Shown: positions 40,389-49,659 of the stretch, piece by piece
Layout: the number at the start of each line of letters is the position of its first letter
Position numbering within the stretch: position 1 is the stretch's first letter
Origin: UBA2991 sp965221735
GTDB taxonomy: Bacteria; Chloroflexota; Dehalococcoidia; Tepidiformales; Tepidiformaceae
Length of the DNA: 64,000 nt
Direction of reading: 5' to 3'
Assembly: GCA_965221735.1 (NCBI GenBank)
Contig: OZ244910.1
Span: forward strand, 744,001 to 808,000
Made by a program: the position numbers and the translations under genes
The notes under the pieces: model-generated
What the model was told of the DNA's origin: nothing
The model's database searches: none
Seen by the model: only the letters and a program-made list of their open reading frames with translations

Positions 40389-43124
40389 CTACAGCTCCGC
40401 CCAGGTCCGGCCGCGCTTCAGGTCCACCTTGAGCGGCACCTTGAGCTCGATGCTCGCCGGCATCACGTCCGCCAGCAGCGCCCCCACCTCGTCCGCCTCG
40501 TCCGACGGCCCCTCGAAGATCAGCTCGTCGTGGACCTGCAGGATCATGCGGCTGCGCAGCTCGCGCTCCCGGGCCGCCTCCGCGATGCGGATCATCGCCA
40601 CCTTGATGATGTCCGCCGCCGTCCCCTGGATTGGCATGTTGATGGCCTCGCGCTCGGCCGCGCTCCGAACCTGGAAGTTCGTGCTGTGGATGGCGGGCAG
40701 GTAGCGACGCCGCCCGAACAGCGTCTCCGCGTACCCCTGCTGCTTCGTCGTCGTCAGCACGTGCTCCTGCCACGCCTTGATGCCGGGGAAGTTGGCGTAG
40801 TAGCCGTCGATGAACGCCTCCGCCTCCTCCCGCGTCATCCCCGTGCGGTCGCTCAGGCCGAACGACCCCATCCCGTAGGCGATGCCGAAGTTCACCATCT
40901 TCGCCGTGTCCCGCATCTGCCGCGTCACGTCCGCCGCCTCCACCCCGTACACGCTCGCTGCCGTCGCCTGGTGGATGTCCGCGTCCGCCAGAAACGCGTC
41001 GATGAGGCCCGTGTCCTCGGTGATGTGCGCCAGCACGCGTAGCTCGATCTGTGAGTAGTCCGCCGCCACGTAGACGGGGTCGTCGTACCCCTCAGGCACG
41101 AACGCGCGCCGGATGTCGCGCCCCATCTCCGTGCGCACGGGGATGTTCTGCAGGTTCGGGTTCGTGCTGCTCAGCCGTCCCGTCGCCGCCACCGTCTGCT
41201 GGAAGTCCGTGTGGATGCGCCCGTCCTCCGGCGAGACGGCACCCGGCAGCGCGTCGAGGTAGGTCGACTTCAGCTTCGTCAGCTGCCGGTACTCGAAGAT
41301 CTGGTCGATGATCGGGTGCGATTCGCGCAGTCCCTCCAGCGCCCGTTGATCAGTGCTGTAGCCCTGCTTCGTCCGGCGTGTCGGCGGCAGCTCCAGCTCG
41401 CGGAAGAGGATGTCGCTGAGCTGCTGCGGACTGCCGATGTTGAACTCGCGCCCGACGTGGTCGTGCACCGCCTTCTCCGCCGCCTCGATGTCCCCGATGA
41501 GCGAGTCCGAGATGTCCCTCAACACGCTGATGTCGATGCCGACCCCCGCCGTCTCCATCTCCGCCAGCACGGGCATCAGTGGCAGCTCCATCTCCTCGTA
41601 CAACTCCCACTGACCCCGCTCGCGGAGTTGCGCCTCCAGGGCCGGCACGACCTGTAGCAGCAGGTCCACCTGCTGGCAGGCGAGCTCGCCTGCCGACTCG
41701 GGGTCGACCTGCGCCAGCGGGGTCGCCTTCCGCCCCGTGCCGGTCAGCGCGGTCCACGGTCGCAGCTCCACCCCGAGGCGTTCGTTCACGAGGTTCTCCA
41801 GCGCCTGCGAGGTCTCCCCCAGCAGGAACGCCATCAGGCTCGCCTCGTGCGTGACCCCCCGAAGCGGCATCCCCGCGCGCGAGAACTGGTGCAGCAGATA
41901 CTTCGCCCCGTATGCCGTCTTCGGCAGCGAGGCGTCGGCCAGCAGCGGCCCGAGCGTCTCGCGGAAGTCCTCGAGCGAAAGCTGGTCGCTCGGGCTGTCC
42001 AGCCGCGGCGCGTGCCCGATGGGCACGTACCACGCCCGGCCCGGCTCGGTCGCGAAGGCCAGCCCCAGCAGCAGCGGGTGCGCCGTGTCCCCCGTTGTCG
42101 AGAGCGCGCCGAGCGCGAATCCGCCGGAGTCGCGCAGCGTCGCCGCCAGCTCGCGCAGCCCCGCCTCGTCCGTGACGTTCGCGTACTCGCCCGGCTCCGC
42201 CTCGGGCGCGGGCGCCTCTTCTCCGTCGCCGTCGGCCTCCGGCAGCCGGTCGATAAGGCTGCGGAACTCCAGCTCCCGGAAGAAGGCCACCACTTTCTCG
42301 CGGTCGTAGTCGGTCGCCTCGCAGGCGTCGAAGTCGAAGCCGCACTCGACGTCCGTGCGGATCGTGACCAACTCCTTGCTCTCCAGCGCTTCCTCCCGCT
42401 TCCCCTCCAGCTTCCCCCGCACCGACTTCGACGAGATCTCGTCGAAGCGCGCGAAGATCTCCTCGACCGAGCCGAACTGCCGGATCAGGTTCGCCGCCGT
42501 CTTGTCGCCGACCCCCTTGATGCCGGGGATGTTGTCGCTCGTGTCGCCCCGCAGCGCCTTGAAGTCGGTCATCAACGGCGGGCTGAAACCCCAGCGCTCG
42601 CTCGCCGCCTTCACGTCGTACACGACCGTGTCGCGCTGGTAGGGGCGAAACATGAAGAGGTTGAGGTTGGGCCGGATGAGCTGCACGAGGTCCGTGTCGA
42701 GCGTGACGATCCAGGTGTCGACGCCTTCCGCGGCCGTCTTCGTCGCGATCGTGCCCGCCACGTCGTCCGCCTCGAAGCCCGGCGCCTCGTACACGGGGAT
42801 CGCGAACGCATCGAGCATCTCGCGCACGCGCGCCATCTGCGGCAGCAGATCCTCGGGCGTCTCGCGGCGGGTCGCCTTGTAGTCCTCGCGCGCCTCGTGC
42901 CGGAATGTCTTGCCCTTCGCGTCCCAGGCCGCGCAGATGTGCGTCGGCGAGAGCTGGTCGAACACCCGCAGCAGCGACTCCGCGTACCCGTAGGTCGCGA
43001 ACGTGAGCTCGCCCTTGCTGCTCATCATTGGGTTGGGCACGGAGCCCAGCGCGAAGAACGCGCGGTAGAGAATGCCGTGCGAGTCGAGGATCACGAGGCG
43101 CGGCTTCGCGCCGTTGCCAGCCAC
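40389..43124 (-). CDS. polA: DNA polymerase I
   Basis: 911 residues, GTG start. N-terminal 5'-nuclease domain (VILDSHGILYRAFFAL, GFEADDVAGT, IVTLDTDLVQL). The middle 3'-5' exonuclease-like domain is degenerate: GFALGALSTTGD replaces the DxE motif, KYLLHQF replaces KYD, and the last Asp is Gln, so proofreading is predicted to be lost, as in Taq. The polymerase domain is intact: motif A DYSQIELRVLAH, motif B RDTAKMVNFGIAYG, motif C LQVHDELIFE. Works in repair and Okazaki-fragment processing. A consensus TATAAT ends 6 bases before the GTG. Confidence 0.96.
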   Translation of the reverse strand: MAGNGAKPRLVILDSHGILYRAFFALGSVPNPMMSSKGELTFATYGYAESLLRVFDQLSPTHICAAWDAKGKTFRHEAREDYKATRRETPEDLLPQMARVREMLDAFAIPVYEAPGFEADDVAGTIATKTAAEGVDTWIVTLDTDLVQLIRPNLNLFMFRPYQRDTVVYDVKAASERWGFSPPLMTDFKALRGDTSDNIPGIKGVGDKTAANLIRQFGSVEEIFARFDEISSKSVRGKLEGKREEALESKELVTIRTDVECGFDFDACEATDYDREKVVAFFRELEFRSLIDRLPEADGDGEEAPAPEAEPGEYANVTDEAGLRELAATLRDSGGFALGALSTTGDTAHPLLLGLAFATEPGRAWYVPIGHAPRLDSPSDQLSLEDFRETLGPLLADASLPKTAYGAKYLLHQFSRAGMPLRGVTHEASLMAFLLGETSQALENLVNERLGVELRPWTALTGTGRKATPLAQVDPESAGELACQQVDLLLQVVPALEAQLRERGQWELYEEMELPLMPVLAEMETAGVGIDISVLRDISDSLIGDIEAAEKAVHDHVGREFNIGSPQQLSDILFRELELPPTRRTKQGYSTDQRALEGLRESHPIIDQIFEYRQLTKLKSTYLDALPGAVSPEDGRIHTDFQQTVAATGRLSSTNPNLQNIPVRTEMGRDIRRAFVPEGYDDPVYVAADYSQIELRVLAHITEDTGLIDAFLADADIHQATAASVYGVEAADVTRQMRDTAKMVNFGIAYGMGSFGLSDRTGMTREEAEAFIDGYYANFPGIKAWQEHVLTTTKQQGYAETLFGRRRYLPAIHSTNFQVRSAAEREAINMPIQGTAADIIKVAMIRIAEAARERELRSRMILQVHDELIFEGPSDEADEVGALLADVMPASIELKVPLKVDLKRGRTWAEL

Positions 43125-43130
43125 GCCGCG

Positions 43131-43136
43131 ATTATA
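43131..43136 (-). promoter_or_regulatory. -10 box TATAAT of leaderless polA
   Basis: Perfect consensus TATAAT on the minus strand, ending 6 bases before the polA GTG, with no Shine-Dalgarno. No recognisable -35. Confidence 0.6.
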
Positions 43137-43206
43137 GGCGCCCCCTGCCGCGGGACCGTGGCGCGAGCCCGGCTATACTGCCCGCACTCTCGCGCTGGAG
43201 CGCCCG

Positions 43207-44379
43207 ATGGCCCGTCCCGTCCTCCGCACCGCCCTCTGTGATCTGCTCGGCATCGAGTACCCCTTCATCCTCGCCGGCATGGGTCCGGTCGCCGGCGGCA
43301 TCGTTGGACCGGTTGCCACGGCCGAGCTTGCCGCCGCCGTCTCGAACGGGGGCGGACTCGGCGTCCTCGGCGGCAGCGGCTACGGCCCCGAGCGCCTCCG
43401 CGAGGAGATCAACAAGATCCGCGGGCTCACCGACAAGCCCTTCGGCGTCGACCTCCTCCTGCCCGCCAACTACATGGGCGAGGCCGCGAAGAAGCCTCCC
43501 CCCGCCAACCCCCGCGACCTCGTCCCCCCCGAGGTCCGCGACGGCCTCAAGGCCATCCTCGCCGACCTCGACGTCCCCTGGCTCGAGGCCCCGCCCGTCG
43601 AGACCGAGACCCGCCCCACCCTTCAGGGCCGTGGTGGGGGGATGTCCGACGCGCAGATGGAGGTGGTGATCGAGGAGAAGGTGCCCGTCTTCGCTGCCGG
43701 GCTTGGGAGCCCCGCTCCCTGGATCGACCGGCTCCACGCGAACGGCACCGTCGTCCTCTCCCTCGTCGGCAACGTGAAGAACGCGGAACGCGTCGCCCAC
43801 GCCGGCGTCGACGCCGTCGTGACGCAGGGCACCGAGGCCGGTGGGCACACAGGCCGCATCGGCACCCTCCCCCTCGTGGTGCAGGCGATCGAGGCCATCG
43901 ACCCCGTGCCCGTCATCGCCGCGGGCGGCGTCGGCAGCGGCCGGGGCATGGCCGCGATGCTCGCCGCCGGGGCAGCCGGCGTCTGGGTCGGCACCGCCTT
44001 CCTCGTCTCCGAGGAGGCGAACCAGCCACCGGCCCAGCTCAAGCGCATCCTCGACGCCACCGAGGAGGACACGAAGATCACGCGCCTCTACAGCGGCAAG
44101 ACCATGCGCAACATCCGCAATCCCCTCATCGACGCGTGGGAGGCGAGCGGCATCCGCGCCCTGCCCATGGGCGTCCAGGGCATCGTTATCCGCGACGTCG
44201 CCCACTCCCTCCGCCAGGCCGGACGCGAGGACCTGCTCATGAACGCCGCCGGCCAGATCGCGGGCATGCTCAACGAGGTCCGCCCCGCCTCCGTCATCAT
44301 GGAAGAGATCATCGGCGAGACGGTCGAGATCCTGAGCGACCGCCTCCCCGCCACCGTCACCGCCCGCGTGGAGGCATAG
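43207..44379 (+). CDS. Nitronate monooxygenase / 2-nitropropane dioxygenase-like FMN protein
   Basis: 390 residues, ATG 43207 with GGAG upstream and TATACT at 43174-43179 as probable -10. FMN TIM barrel: GMGPVAGG near residue 25, GGGLGVLGGSGYGPERLREEI, VTQGTEAGGHTG (about 206-217, phosphate-binding with the family's His) and VPVIAAGGVGSGRGMAAMLAAGAAGVWVGTAFL. Oxidises nitronates or acts as an enoyl-reductase-like flavoprotein. The CoA transferase gene follows after 2 bases. Confidence 0.9.
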   Translation: MARPVLRTALCDLLGIEYPFILAGMGPVAGGIVGPVATAELAAAVSNGGGLGVLGGSGYGPERLREEINKIRGLTDKPFGVDLLLPANYMGEAAKKPPPANPRDLVPPEVRDGLKAILADLDVPWLEAPPVETETRPTLQGRGGGMSDAQMEVVIEEKVPVFAAGLGSPAPWIDRLHANGTVVLSLVGNVKNAERVAHAGVDAVVTQGTEAGGHTGRIGTLPLVVQAIEAIDPVPVIAAGGVGSGRGMAAMLAAGAAGVWVGTAFLVSEEANQPPAQLKRILDATEEDTKITRLYSGKTMRNIRNPLIDAWEASGIRALPMGVQGIVIRDVAHSLRQAGREDLLMNAAGQIAGMLNEVRPASVIMEEIIGETVEILSDRLPATVTARVEA

Positions 44380-44381
44380 CC

Positions 44382-46889
44382 ATGTCCGACGGCCCGCTCG
44401 CGAACGTCCGCGTCCTCGAATTCACCGACGAGATCGGCGCCTACTGCGGCAAGCTCTTCGCCGACCTCGGCGCCGACGTCATCAAGATCGAGCCCCCCGG
44501 CGGCGAGGACCAGCGCCGCACCCCGCCCTTCCTCAATGGCGAGCCCGGACCCGACGCCAGCATCGCCTTCTGGGCCCAGAACACCTCGAAGCGCTCCTTC
44601 GCACTCAACCTGCACGAAGAAGCCGATCTCGCCCGCGCCCGCGAGCTCGCCCTCGGCGCCGACATCATCCTCGAGGACCACCTGCCCGGCTCGATGGCCT
44701 CCGTCGGTCTGGGGTACGACGACCTGCGCGGCGAGCGCCCTGACCTCGTCTACACGTCGGTAACCGGCTTCGGCCAAACCGGCCCCCACGCGAGCTATGC
44801 CTACAGCGACATCGTCGGCCAGGCGATGGGCGGCGTCATGACGCTGGCCGGCCAGCCCGAGGACCCGCCCAACCTCATCTACGGCAACCAGGGCAACATC
44901 TGCGCCAGCATCCAGGCCGCCCAGGGGACGCTCGTCGCGCTCCACCACGCCGAGCGCACCGGCCAGGGCCAGCACGTCGACGTCTCCGTGCAGGAGTCCC
45001 TCTCCCTGCCCATGGAGACGGCCATGATGATGTGGGACTTCCAGAAGACGAACCGCGTGCGCACCGGCCCCCTCGGCCTCCTCCGCATGCCCATCCCCGG
45101 CGTCGGCGTGTACGAGACGAAGGCCGGGTACGTGATGGCCTACATCACCGCCCCGGGCGGCGCCGACTTCCCCGAGGTCGTCGCCTGGATGGACGACGCC
45201 GGCTTCGAGCACGACCTCAACGACGAGGCCTACGCCGAGCTCGTCCACGGCATGAACCTGCGCTTCCTCGCCCAGATCCTCTCCGACCCCGACTCGGCCG
45301 CCGATGCCGCCGGGCAGCTCGAGCACATCAACCAGGTCTTCGCGGACTTCCTCGCGACTATGACCGCCCTTGAGGCGTACGAGGAAGGCCAGAAGCGCCG
45401 CCTGCTCGTCGGACTCGTCTCGACGCCGCGCGACCTCGTCGAGAACCGCCAGCTGCGCGACCGCGACTGGTACCAGCCCCTCGCCGTCGACTCGCGCGAG
45501 GTCGAGTTCCCCGGCCCGCCCTACCGCCTCTCCGCCTCCCCCGCCGCCGTGTCGTCGCCACCCACCCTGGGCCAGCACGACGATGCCGCCTGGCAGGCCA
45601 CGCCCGCCCGCCCCGTCACCTCCCCCAGCCGCCCCGCCCGCCCCCTTGAGGGCGTGCGTGTCGCCGACTTCTCCTGGTTCGGCGCCGGACCCATCGCCGG
45701 CCAGACCCTCGCCTCCTTCGGCGCCGAGGTCGTGCGCGTCGAGTCCGAGGCGCGCATCGACTCGCTCCGCATCGTCGAGCCCGTCGCCCTCAACGAGGAC
45801 GGCTCCAAGATGGCCGACACCTACAACGCCTCCGGCTACTTCAACAACTTCAACGCCGGCAAGCTCAGCTTCCTCCTCGACCTGAACTCCGAGCGCGGCC
45901 AGGAGATCGCCTACCGTCTCGTCGAGCGCTCCGACATCTTCCTGACGAACTTCACGCCGCGCGTGCTGGAGAAGTGGAACCTCCTCTACGAGCACGTCTC
46001 CGCGGCCAACCCGCGCATCGTCGCCGGCTATGCGCCCATGCAGGGCATGACCGGCCCCCACCGCGACTTCCTCGGCTTCGGCGCCGTCCTCACGCCCATC
46101 ACCGGCATCAGCGAGCTGTCCGGCTTCCCCCACCACCCGCCCATCGGCATCGGCACCAACTACCCCGACTACGTCGTGAACCCCGGCCACCTCGCCTTCG
46201 CCCTGCTCGCCGCCCTCCGCCACCGCGACATCACGGGCGAGGGGCAGCTCGTCGAGATGCCCCAGATCGAGTCCGTCGTGAACGCGCTCGCCCCGGCCAT
46301 CCTCGACTACACGGCCAACGGCGTCGTCCAGACCCGCACCGGCAACTGCAGCCCCGTCGCGGCCCCGCACGGCGTCTTCCGCTGCGTCGACGACCCCACC
46401 TCCGAGGGCTCCGAGGACCGCTGGATCGCTATCGCTTGCCACACCGACGACCACTGGGCCGCCACCTGCGATGCGTTCGGCCAGGTCGGGTCCGCCAGCG
46501 ACCCGCGTTTCGCCACCCACGAGGCCCGCAAGGCCAACGAGGACGCCCTCGAAACCCTCGTCAGCCTCTGGACCGCCGACCGTCGCGCCGAGGACGTCAT
46601 GGCCGACCTCCAGGCGCGCGGCGTCCCCGCCGGCGTCGTCCAGAACGCGCAGGACATCCTCGACAAGGACCCGCACATGCGGGAGCGCGCGTACTACCAG
46701 TACGTCGACCACCCCGAGACGGGCCGCAGCGCCTACGACGGCCCCTGCGCGCGCCTCAGCGAGACGCCCGGCTTCCACCAGTGGGCCGCGCCCCTCTTCG
46801 GCCAGCACACCGACGAGGTCTGCCGCCGCATCCTCGAGCTCAGCGACGAAGAAGTAGCGGCACTCCTGGTCGAGGGCGTCCTGGCCTAG
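44382..46889 (+). CDS. Fused double-domain CaiB/BaiF (class III) CoA transferase
   Basis: 835 residues from ATG 44382 with GGAGGC upstream. Two complete class III CoA-transferase domains: residues about 5-400 (VRVLEFTDEIGAYCGKLFADLGADVIKIEPP) and about 420-830 (VRVADFSWFGAGPIAGQTLASFGAEVVRVE). Single-domain members form interlocked dimers, so a fusion could make an internal pseudo-dimer. The C-terminal half keeps the likely catalytic Asp596 in TNYPDYVVNPGH; the matching place in the N-terminal half reads IYGNQGNICAS, so only one active site may work. Transfers CoA between carboxylic acids. Confidence 0.92.
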   Translation: MSDGPLANVRVLEFTDEIGAYCGKLFADLGADVIKIEPPGGEDQRRTPPFLNGEPGPDASIAFWAQNTSKRSFALNLHEEADLARARELALGADIILEDHLPGSMASVGLGYDDLRGERPDLVYTSVTGFGQTGPHASYAYSDIVGQAMGGVMTLAGQPEDPPNLIYGNQGNICASIQAAQGTLVALHHAERTGQGQHVDVSVQESLSLPMETAMMMWDFQKTNRVRTGPLGLLRMPIPGVGVYETKAGYVMAYITAPGGADFPEVVAWMDDAGFEHDLNDEAYAELVHGMNLRFLAQILSDPDSAADAAGQLEHINQVFADFLATMTALEAYEEGQKRRLLVGLVSTPRDLVENRQLRDRDWYQPLAVDSREVEFPGPPYRLSASPAAVSSPPTLGQHDDAAWQATPARPVTSPSRPARPLEGVRVADFSWFGAGPIAGQTLASFGAEVVRVESEARIDSLRIVEPVALNEDGSKMADTYNASGYFNNFNAGKLSFLLDLNSERGQEIAYRLVERSDIFLTNFTPRVLEKWNLLYEHVSAANPRIVAGYAPMQGMTGPHRDFLGFGAVLTPITGISELSGFPHHPPIGIGTNYPDYVVNPGHLAFALLAALRHRDITGEGQLVEMPQIESVVNALAPAILDYTANGVVQTRTGNCSPVAAPHGVFRCVDDPTSEGSEDRWIAIACHTDDHWAATCDAFGQVGSASDPRFATHEARKANEDALETLVSLWTADRRAEDVMADLQARGVPAGVVQNAQDILDKDPHMRERAYYQYVDHPETGRSAYDGPCARLSETPGFHQWAAPLFGQHTDEVCRRILELSDEEVAALLVEGVLA

Positions 46890-46985
46890 GAGCCGCCCCT
46901 ACTCCCGCCCCCGCGTATCATCACCGCTCGCACTCACTCTGCGGGCCCGAGCCCGCCAATCTGACCACGCACGGAGACGAACGCC

Positions 46986-48422
46986 ATGGGACTGCGCACG
47001 CCGGCCGAATACCTCGAATCGCTCAAGGACGGTCGCACCGTCTACTACCGCGGCGAGCGCGTCGATGACGTGACCACCCATCCCGTCATCTCCAAGGCCG
47101 CGAAGCACGCCTGCGTCGACTACGAAATGGCCGAGGAGCCCGAGTTCAAGGACCTCACCATCATCGACGACGAGGACGAGCCCTACGCCCGCTACTTCAA
47201 GGTCCCGAAGAGCAACGACGACCTGCTCAAGCGCTCACAGCTCATCGAGGCCTCCACCGCCCGCGGCAAGACCCTCGTGCCCCTCGTGAAGGAGATCGGG
47301 AGCGACGCGCTCTTTGGCCTGATGCGCATCACCCGCGCCGTCGACCAGGCGCGCGAGACCTCCTACCGCGCCCGCGTGGACGAGTTCTACCGCCACTGCC
47401 GCGACAACGACCTGACCATGTCCGTCGCCCAGACCGACGTGAAGGGCGACCGTTCCGCCGGACCCGGCGGCCAGCCCCATCCCGACTACTATCTGCGCAT
47501 CGTCGACCGCCGCCCCGACGGCATCGTCGTGCGCGGCGCCAAGACCCACACCAGCTGCACGACCAACGTGAACGAGGTCATCGTCCTCCCCACGCGCGCC
47601 ATGTCCGAGGCCGACGCCGACTACGCCGTCGCCTTCGCCGTGCCGCCCGATACGCCCGGCCTCAAGCTCGTCGCCAGTCCCTACGGCGGCTGGGCCAAGA
47701 ACAGCTTCGAGAACCCCCTCAGCGCCGACCGCAAGATGATGGAAACGACCACCATCTTCGACGACGTGTTCGTGCCCAACGAGCGCGTCTTCCTCGCTGG
47801 CGAGCACGAGTTCGCCGCCCCCCTCGCCCTCGGTTTCGTCGAGTACCACCGCTTCACCGCGGTCTCCTACAAGCTCCCCCTCGTCGACGCCCTCGTCGGC
47901 GCCGGCCAGCTCATGGCCGACATGAACGGCATCACCCGTGCCGGGCACATCCGCGAGAAGCTCGTCTGGCTCGTCAGCTATGCCGAGACCGTCCGTGCCC
48001 TCATCGAGATGGCCGCCGCCCGCGGCGCCCCCGACGAGGAAGGCATCTACGCCCCCGACGCCATGACCACGAACATCGCCAAGTACCACTTCGCCCACCA
48101 CTACCACGAGGCCCTGCAGCACGTGCAGGACATCGCCGGCGGCTCGCTCGTCACCGCCCCCGGGCTTGAGGACTTCGAGAGCGCCGAGACCGGCGACCTC
48201 CTCCGCCACTACCTTGGCGGACGTGAGGGTGTCGACGGCGAGGCGCGCATACGCGCCATGAACATGGTCAGCGACCTCACCACCGGCGATTTCGGCGGCT
48301 ATCATGCGGTCCTGGCCATCCACGCCGAGGGTTCGCTTGAAGCGGAGAAGCTCATGATCGCCCGCGCCTACGACGGTCGCCGCACCCTCAACTACGCGAA
48401 GCAGCTCGCCGGTATCGAGTAG
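46986..48422 (+). CDS. 4-hydroxybutyryl-CoA-dehydratase / 4-hydroxyphenylacetate-3-hydroxylase family flavoprotein
   Basis: 478 residues, ATG 46986. Acyl-CoA-dehydrogenase-like fold of the HpaB/AbfD family: RTPAEYLESLKDGRTVYYRGERV at the start, SVAQTDVKGDRS, DGIVVRGAKTHTSCTTNVNEVIVLPT, VFVPNERVFLAGEHEFA, and IAGGSLVTAPG. It looks closer to AbfD than to HpaB. The [4Fe-4S] cysteines of AbfD are not evident: the His of VEYHRF remains but the following Cys position reads Tyr, and the N-terminal Cys pair is absent. It probably acts as an FADH2-dependent hydroxylase or a cluster-less dehydratase. Confidence 0.85.
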   Translation: MGLRTPAEYLESLKDGRTVYYRGERVDDVTTHPVISKAAKHACVDYEMAEEPEFKDLTIIDDEDEPYARYFKVPKSNDDLLKRSQLIEASTARGKTLVPLVKEIGSDALFGLMRITRAVDQARETSYRARVDEFYRHCRDNDLTMSVAQTDVKGDRSAGPGGQPHPDYYLRIVDRRPDGIVVRGAKTHTSCTTNVNEVIVLPTRAMSEADADYAVAFAVPPDTPGLKLVASPYGGWAKNSFENPLSADRKMMETTTIFDDVFVPNERVFLAGEHEFAAPLALGFVEYHRFTAVSYKLPLVDALVGAGQLMADMNGITRAGHIREKLVWLVSYAETVRALIEMAAARGAPDEEGIYAPDAMTTNIAKYHFAHHYHEALQHVQDIAGGSLVTAPGLEDFESAETGDLLRHYLGGREGVDGEARIRAMNMVSDLTTGDFGGYHAVLAIHAEGSLEAEKLMIARAYDGRRTLNYAKQLAGIE

Positions 48423-48946
48423 TGGCAGCGACGCTCCTCCTGACACGCGAGCAGATTCAGGAGGGCGTCACCGCGCTCGCCGCCCAGGTCGCCGAGGGGT
48501 TCCCGGAAGGCGAGATCCCCATCGTCTGCGTCGACACGGCTGCCCGCCGTTTTTCGGCGGACCTCGCCGCCGTGCTCGAACGCGACCACGGGCGCGCCTG
48601 CCGCATCACCCACGTTCGCCCCAGGGACCCCGACCCCATCCCCACCCACGTCCTGCGTGACTACAACCTCGTCGTTGACACGCTCTTCGACACGGGTCGG
48701 ACGTTCCAGCTCCTCGAAGCCATCCCGGGGATGCGCACGACCCTCTGCGTGAAGGCCGACATCGACCCGAGGCTGTGGCGCCTGCCCGACTGGTGGGCCT
48801 ACCTCGTGCCCAATGTTTACATCCACGGCTACGGCCTCGACGACTCCGAAGGGCGCAGCCGCGACCTCGACGACATCCTCACCGACGAGCCCGTCCCTAG
48901 CGGTGCCACCGTCGTGTCACGCATCCAGGTCAAGACCCCCATCTAG
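48422..48946 (+). CDS. Phosphoribosyltransferase-fold protein (HPRT-like, divergent)
   Basis: 174 residues from a GTG overlapping the stop of the preceding flavoprotein by one base. PRPP-loop-like VVDTLFDTGRTFQLLEAI (about 83-100) resembles the VDDIIDTGRT signature of hypoxanthine-guanine PRTases, and HGYGLDDSEGRSRDLDDI resembles the C-terminal YGLDYxExxRxL of HPRT. One acidic residue of the PRPP loop is replaced by Thr. Tight coupling to a catabolic enzyme is unusual for purine salvage, so a different role is possible. Confidence 0.68.
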   Translation: MAATLLLTREQIQEGVTALAAQVAEGFPEGEIPIVCVDTAARRFSADLAAVLERDHGRACRITHVRPRDPDPIPTHVLRDYNLVVDTLFDTGRTFQLLEAIPGMRTTLCVKADIDPRLWRLPDWWAYLVPNVYIHGYGLDDSEGRSRDLDDILTDEPVPSGATVVSRIQVKTPI

Positions 48947-48984
48947 GCCGCCTCGCCGCGCTCCCCAGCCCTTCCCCTGCCCGG

Positions 48985-48990
48985 TACACT
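48985..48990 (+). promoter_or_regulatory. -10-like box of leaderless LON-domain gene
   Basis: TACACT ends 6 bases before the GTG at 48997; no Shine-Dalgarno intervenes. Confidence 0.4.
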
Positions 48991-48996
48991 GCCCCC

Positions 48997-49659
48997 GTGG
49001 CGAGTCTCGAGATTCCGCTGTTCCCGCTGCGCGCGGTGCTCTTCCCCGGGCACGAGCTGCCCCTCCAGATCTTCGAGGAGCGCTACAAGACCATGGCCCG
49101 CGAGCTCCTCGAGAGCGGCGGCGTCTTCGGCGTGGTCCTCATCAAGCACGGCCGCGAGGTTGGCGGTTCCGCCGTCCCCTACGACGTCGGCACGACCGCC
49201 GTCATCGAGGAACACCGCGAACTCCCGGGCGGGCGCTTCCAGCTCGACACCCGCGGCCGCGACCGCTTCCGTCTCGTGCGCATGCTCGAACCCCGCCCCT
49301 ACCCCTACGGCGAGATCGAGTTCCTCGACGACGCCTACGACCCCGCCGACGCGCAGCTCAAGGCCGCCTTCGAGACCGCCCGCGCCACCTTCCCGGTCTA
49401 CCTCCGCCTCGCCCTCGCCCTCTCCGACCAGTGGGCCCGCGACCTGAGCCTGCCCCGCGAGCCGCACCGCTTCGTCAACACCGTTGCCCCCTGGCTCCAG
49501 GTCGACGAAGAGGGCAAGCAGCGTCTGCTCGAGCTGGAGTCCGCAGCCGACCGCCTCGGCCAGCTCGCCGAGCAGCTCGATGGCCTCATCTCCCGCATCC
49601 GTGAGCAGGTCGACACCCACCACCGCCAGCGGTTCGCCAGCCTGAGTGCCATCAGCTAG
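48997..49659 (+). CDS. LON substrate-binding-domain protein (no protease domain)
   Basis: 220 residues, GTG start. The N-terminal domain of Lon: IPLFPLRAVLFPGHELPLQIFEERYKTMARELLE, then GVVLIKHGREVG and the GRDRFRLVRM strand. No AAA+ or Ser-Lys protease domain follows; the rest is a helical tail (about 150-215). Such stand-alone LON proteins are common but their role is not settled (possibly substrate recognition). The PAP2 gene starts 14 bases before its stop. Confidence 0.9.
   Translation: MASLEIPLFPLRAVLFPGHELPLQIFEERYKTMARELLESGGVFGVVLIKHGREVGGSAVPYDVGTTAVIEEHRELPGGRFQLDTRGRDRFRLVRMLEPRPYPYGEIEFLDDAYDPADAQLKAAFETARATFPVYLRLALALSDQWARDLSLPREPHRFVNTVAPWLQVDEEGKQRLLELESAADRLGQLAEQLDGLISRIREQVDTHHRQRFASLSAIS

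Noticed and set aside
44088..46808. 906-aa minus-strand ORF opposite the CoA transferase
   Set aside because: Antisense shadow with no domain pattern; the plus-strand gene is unambiguous.
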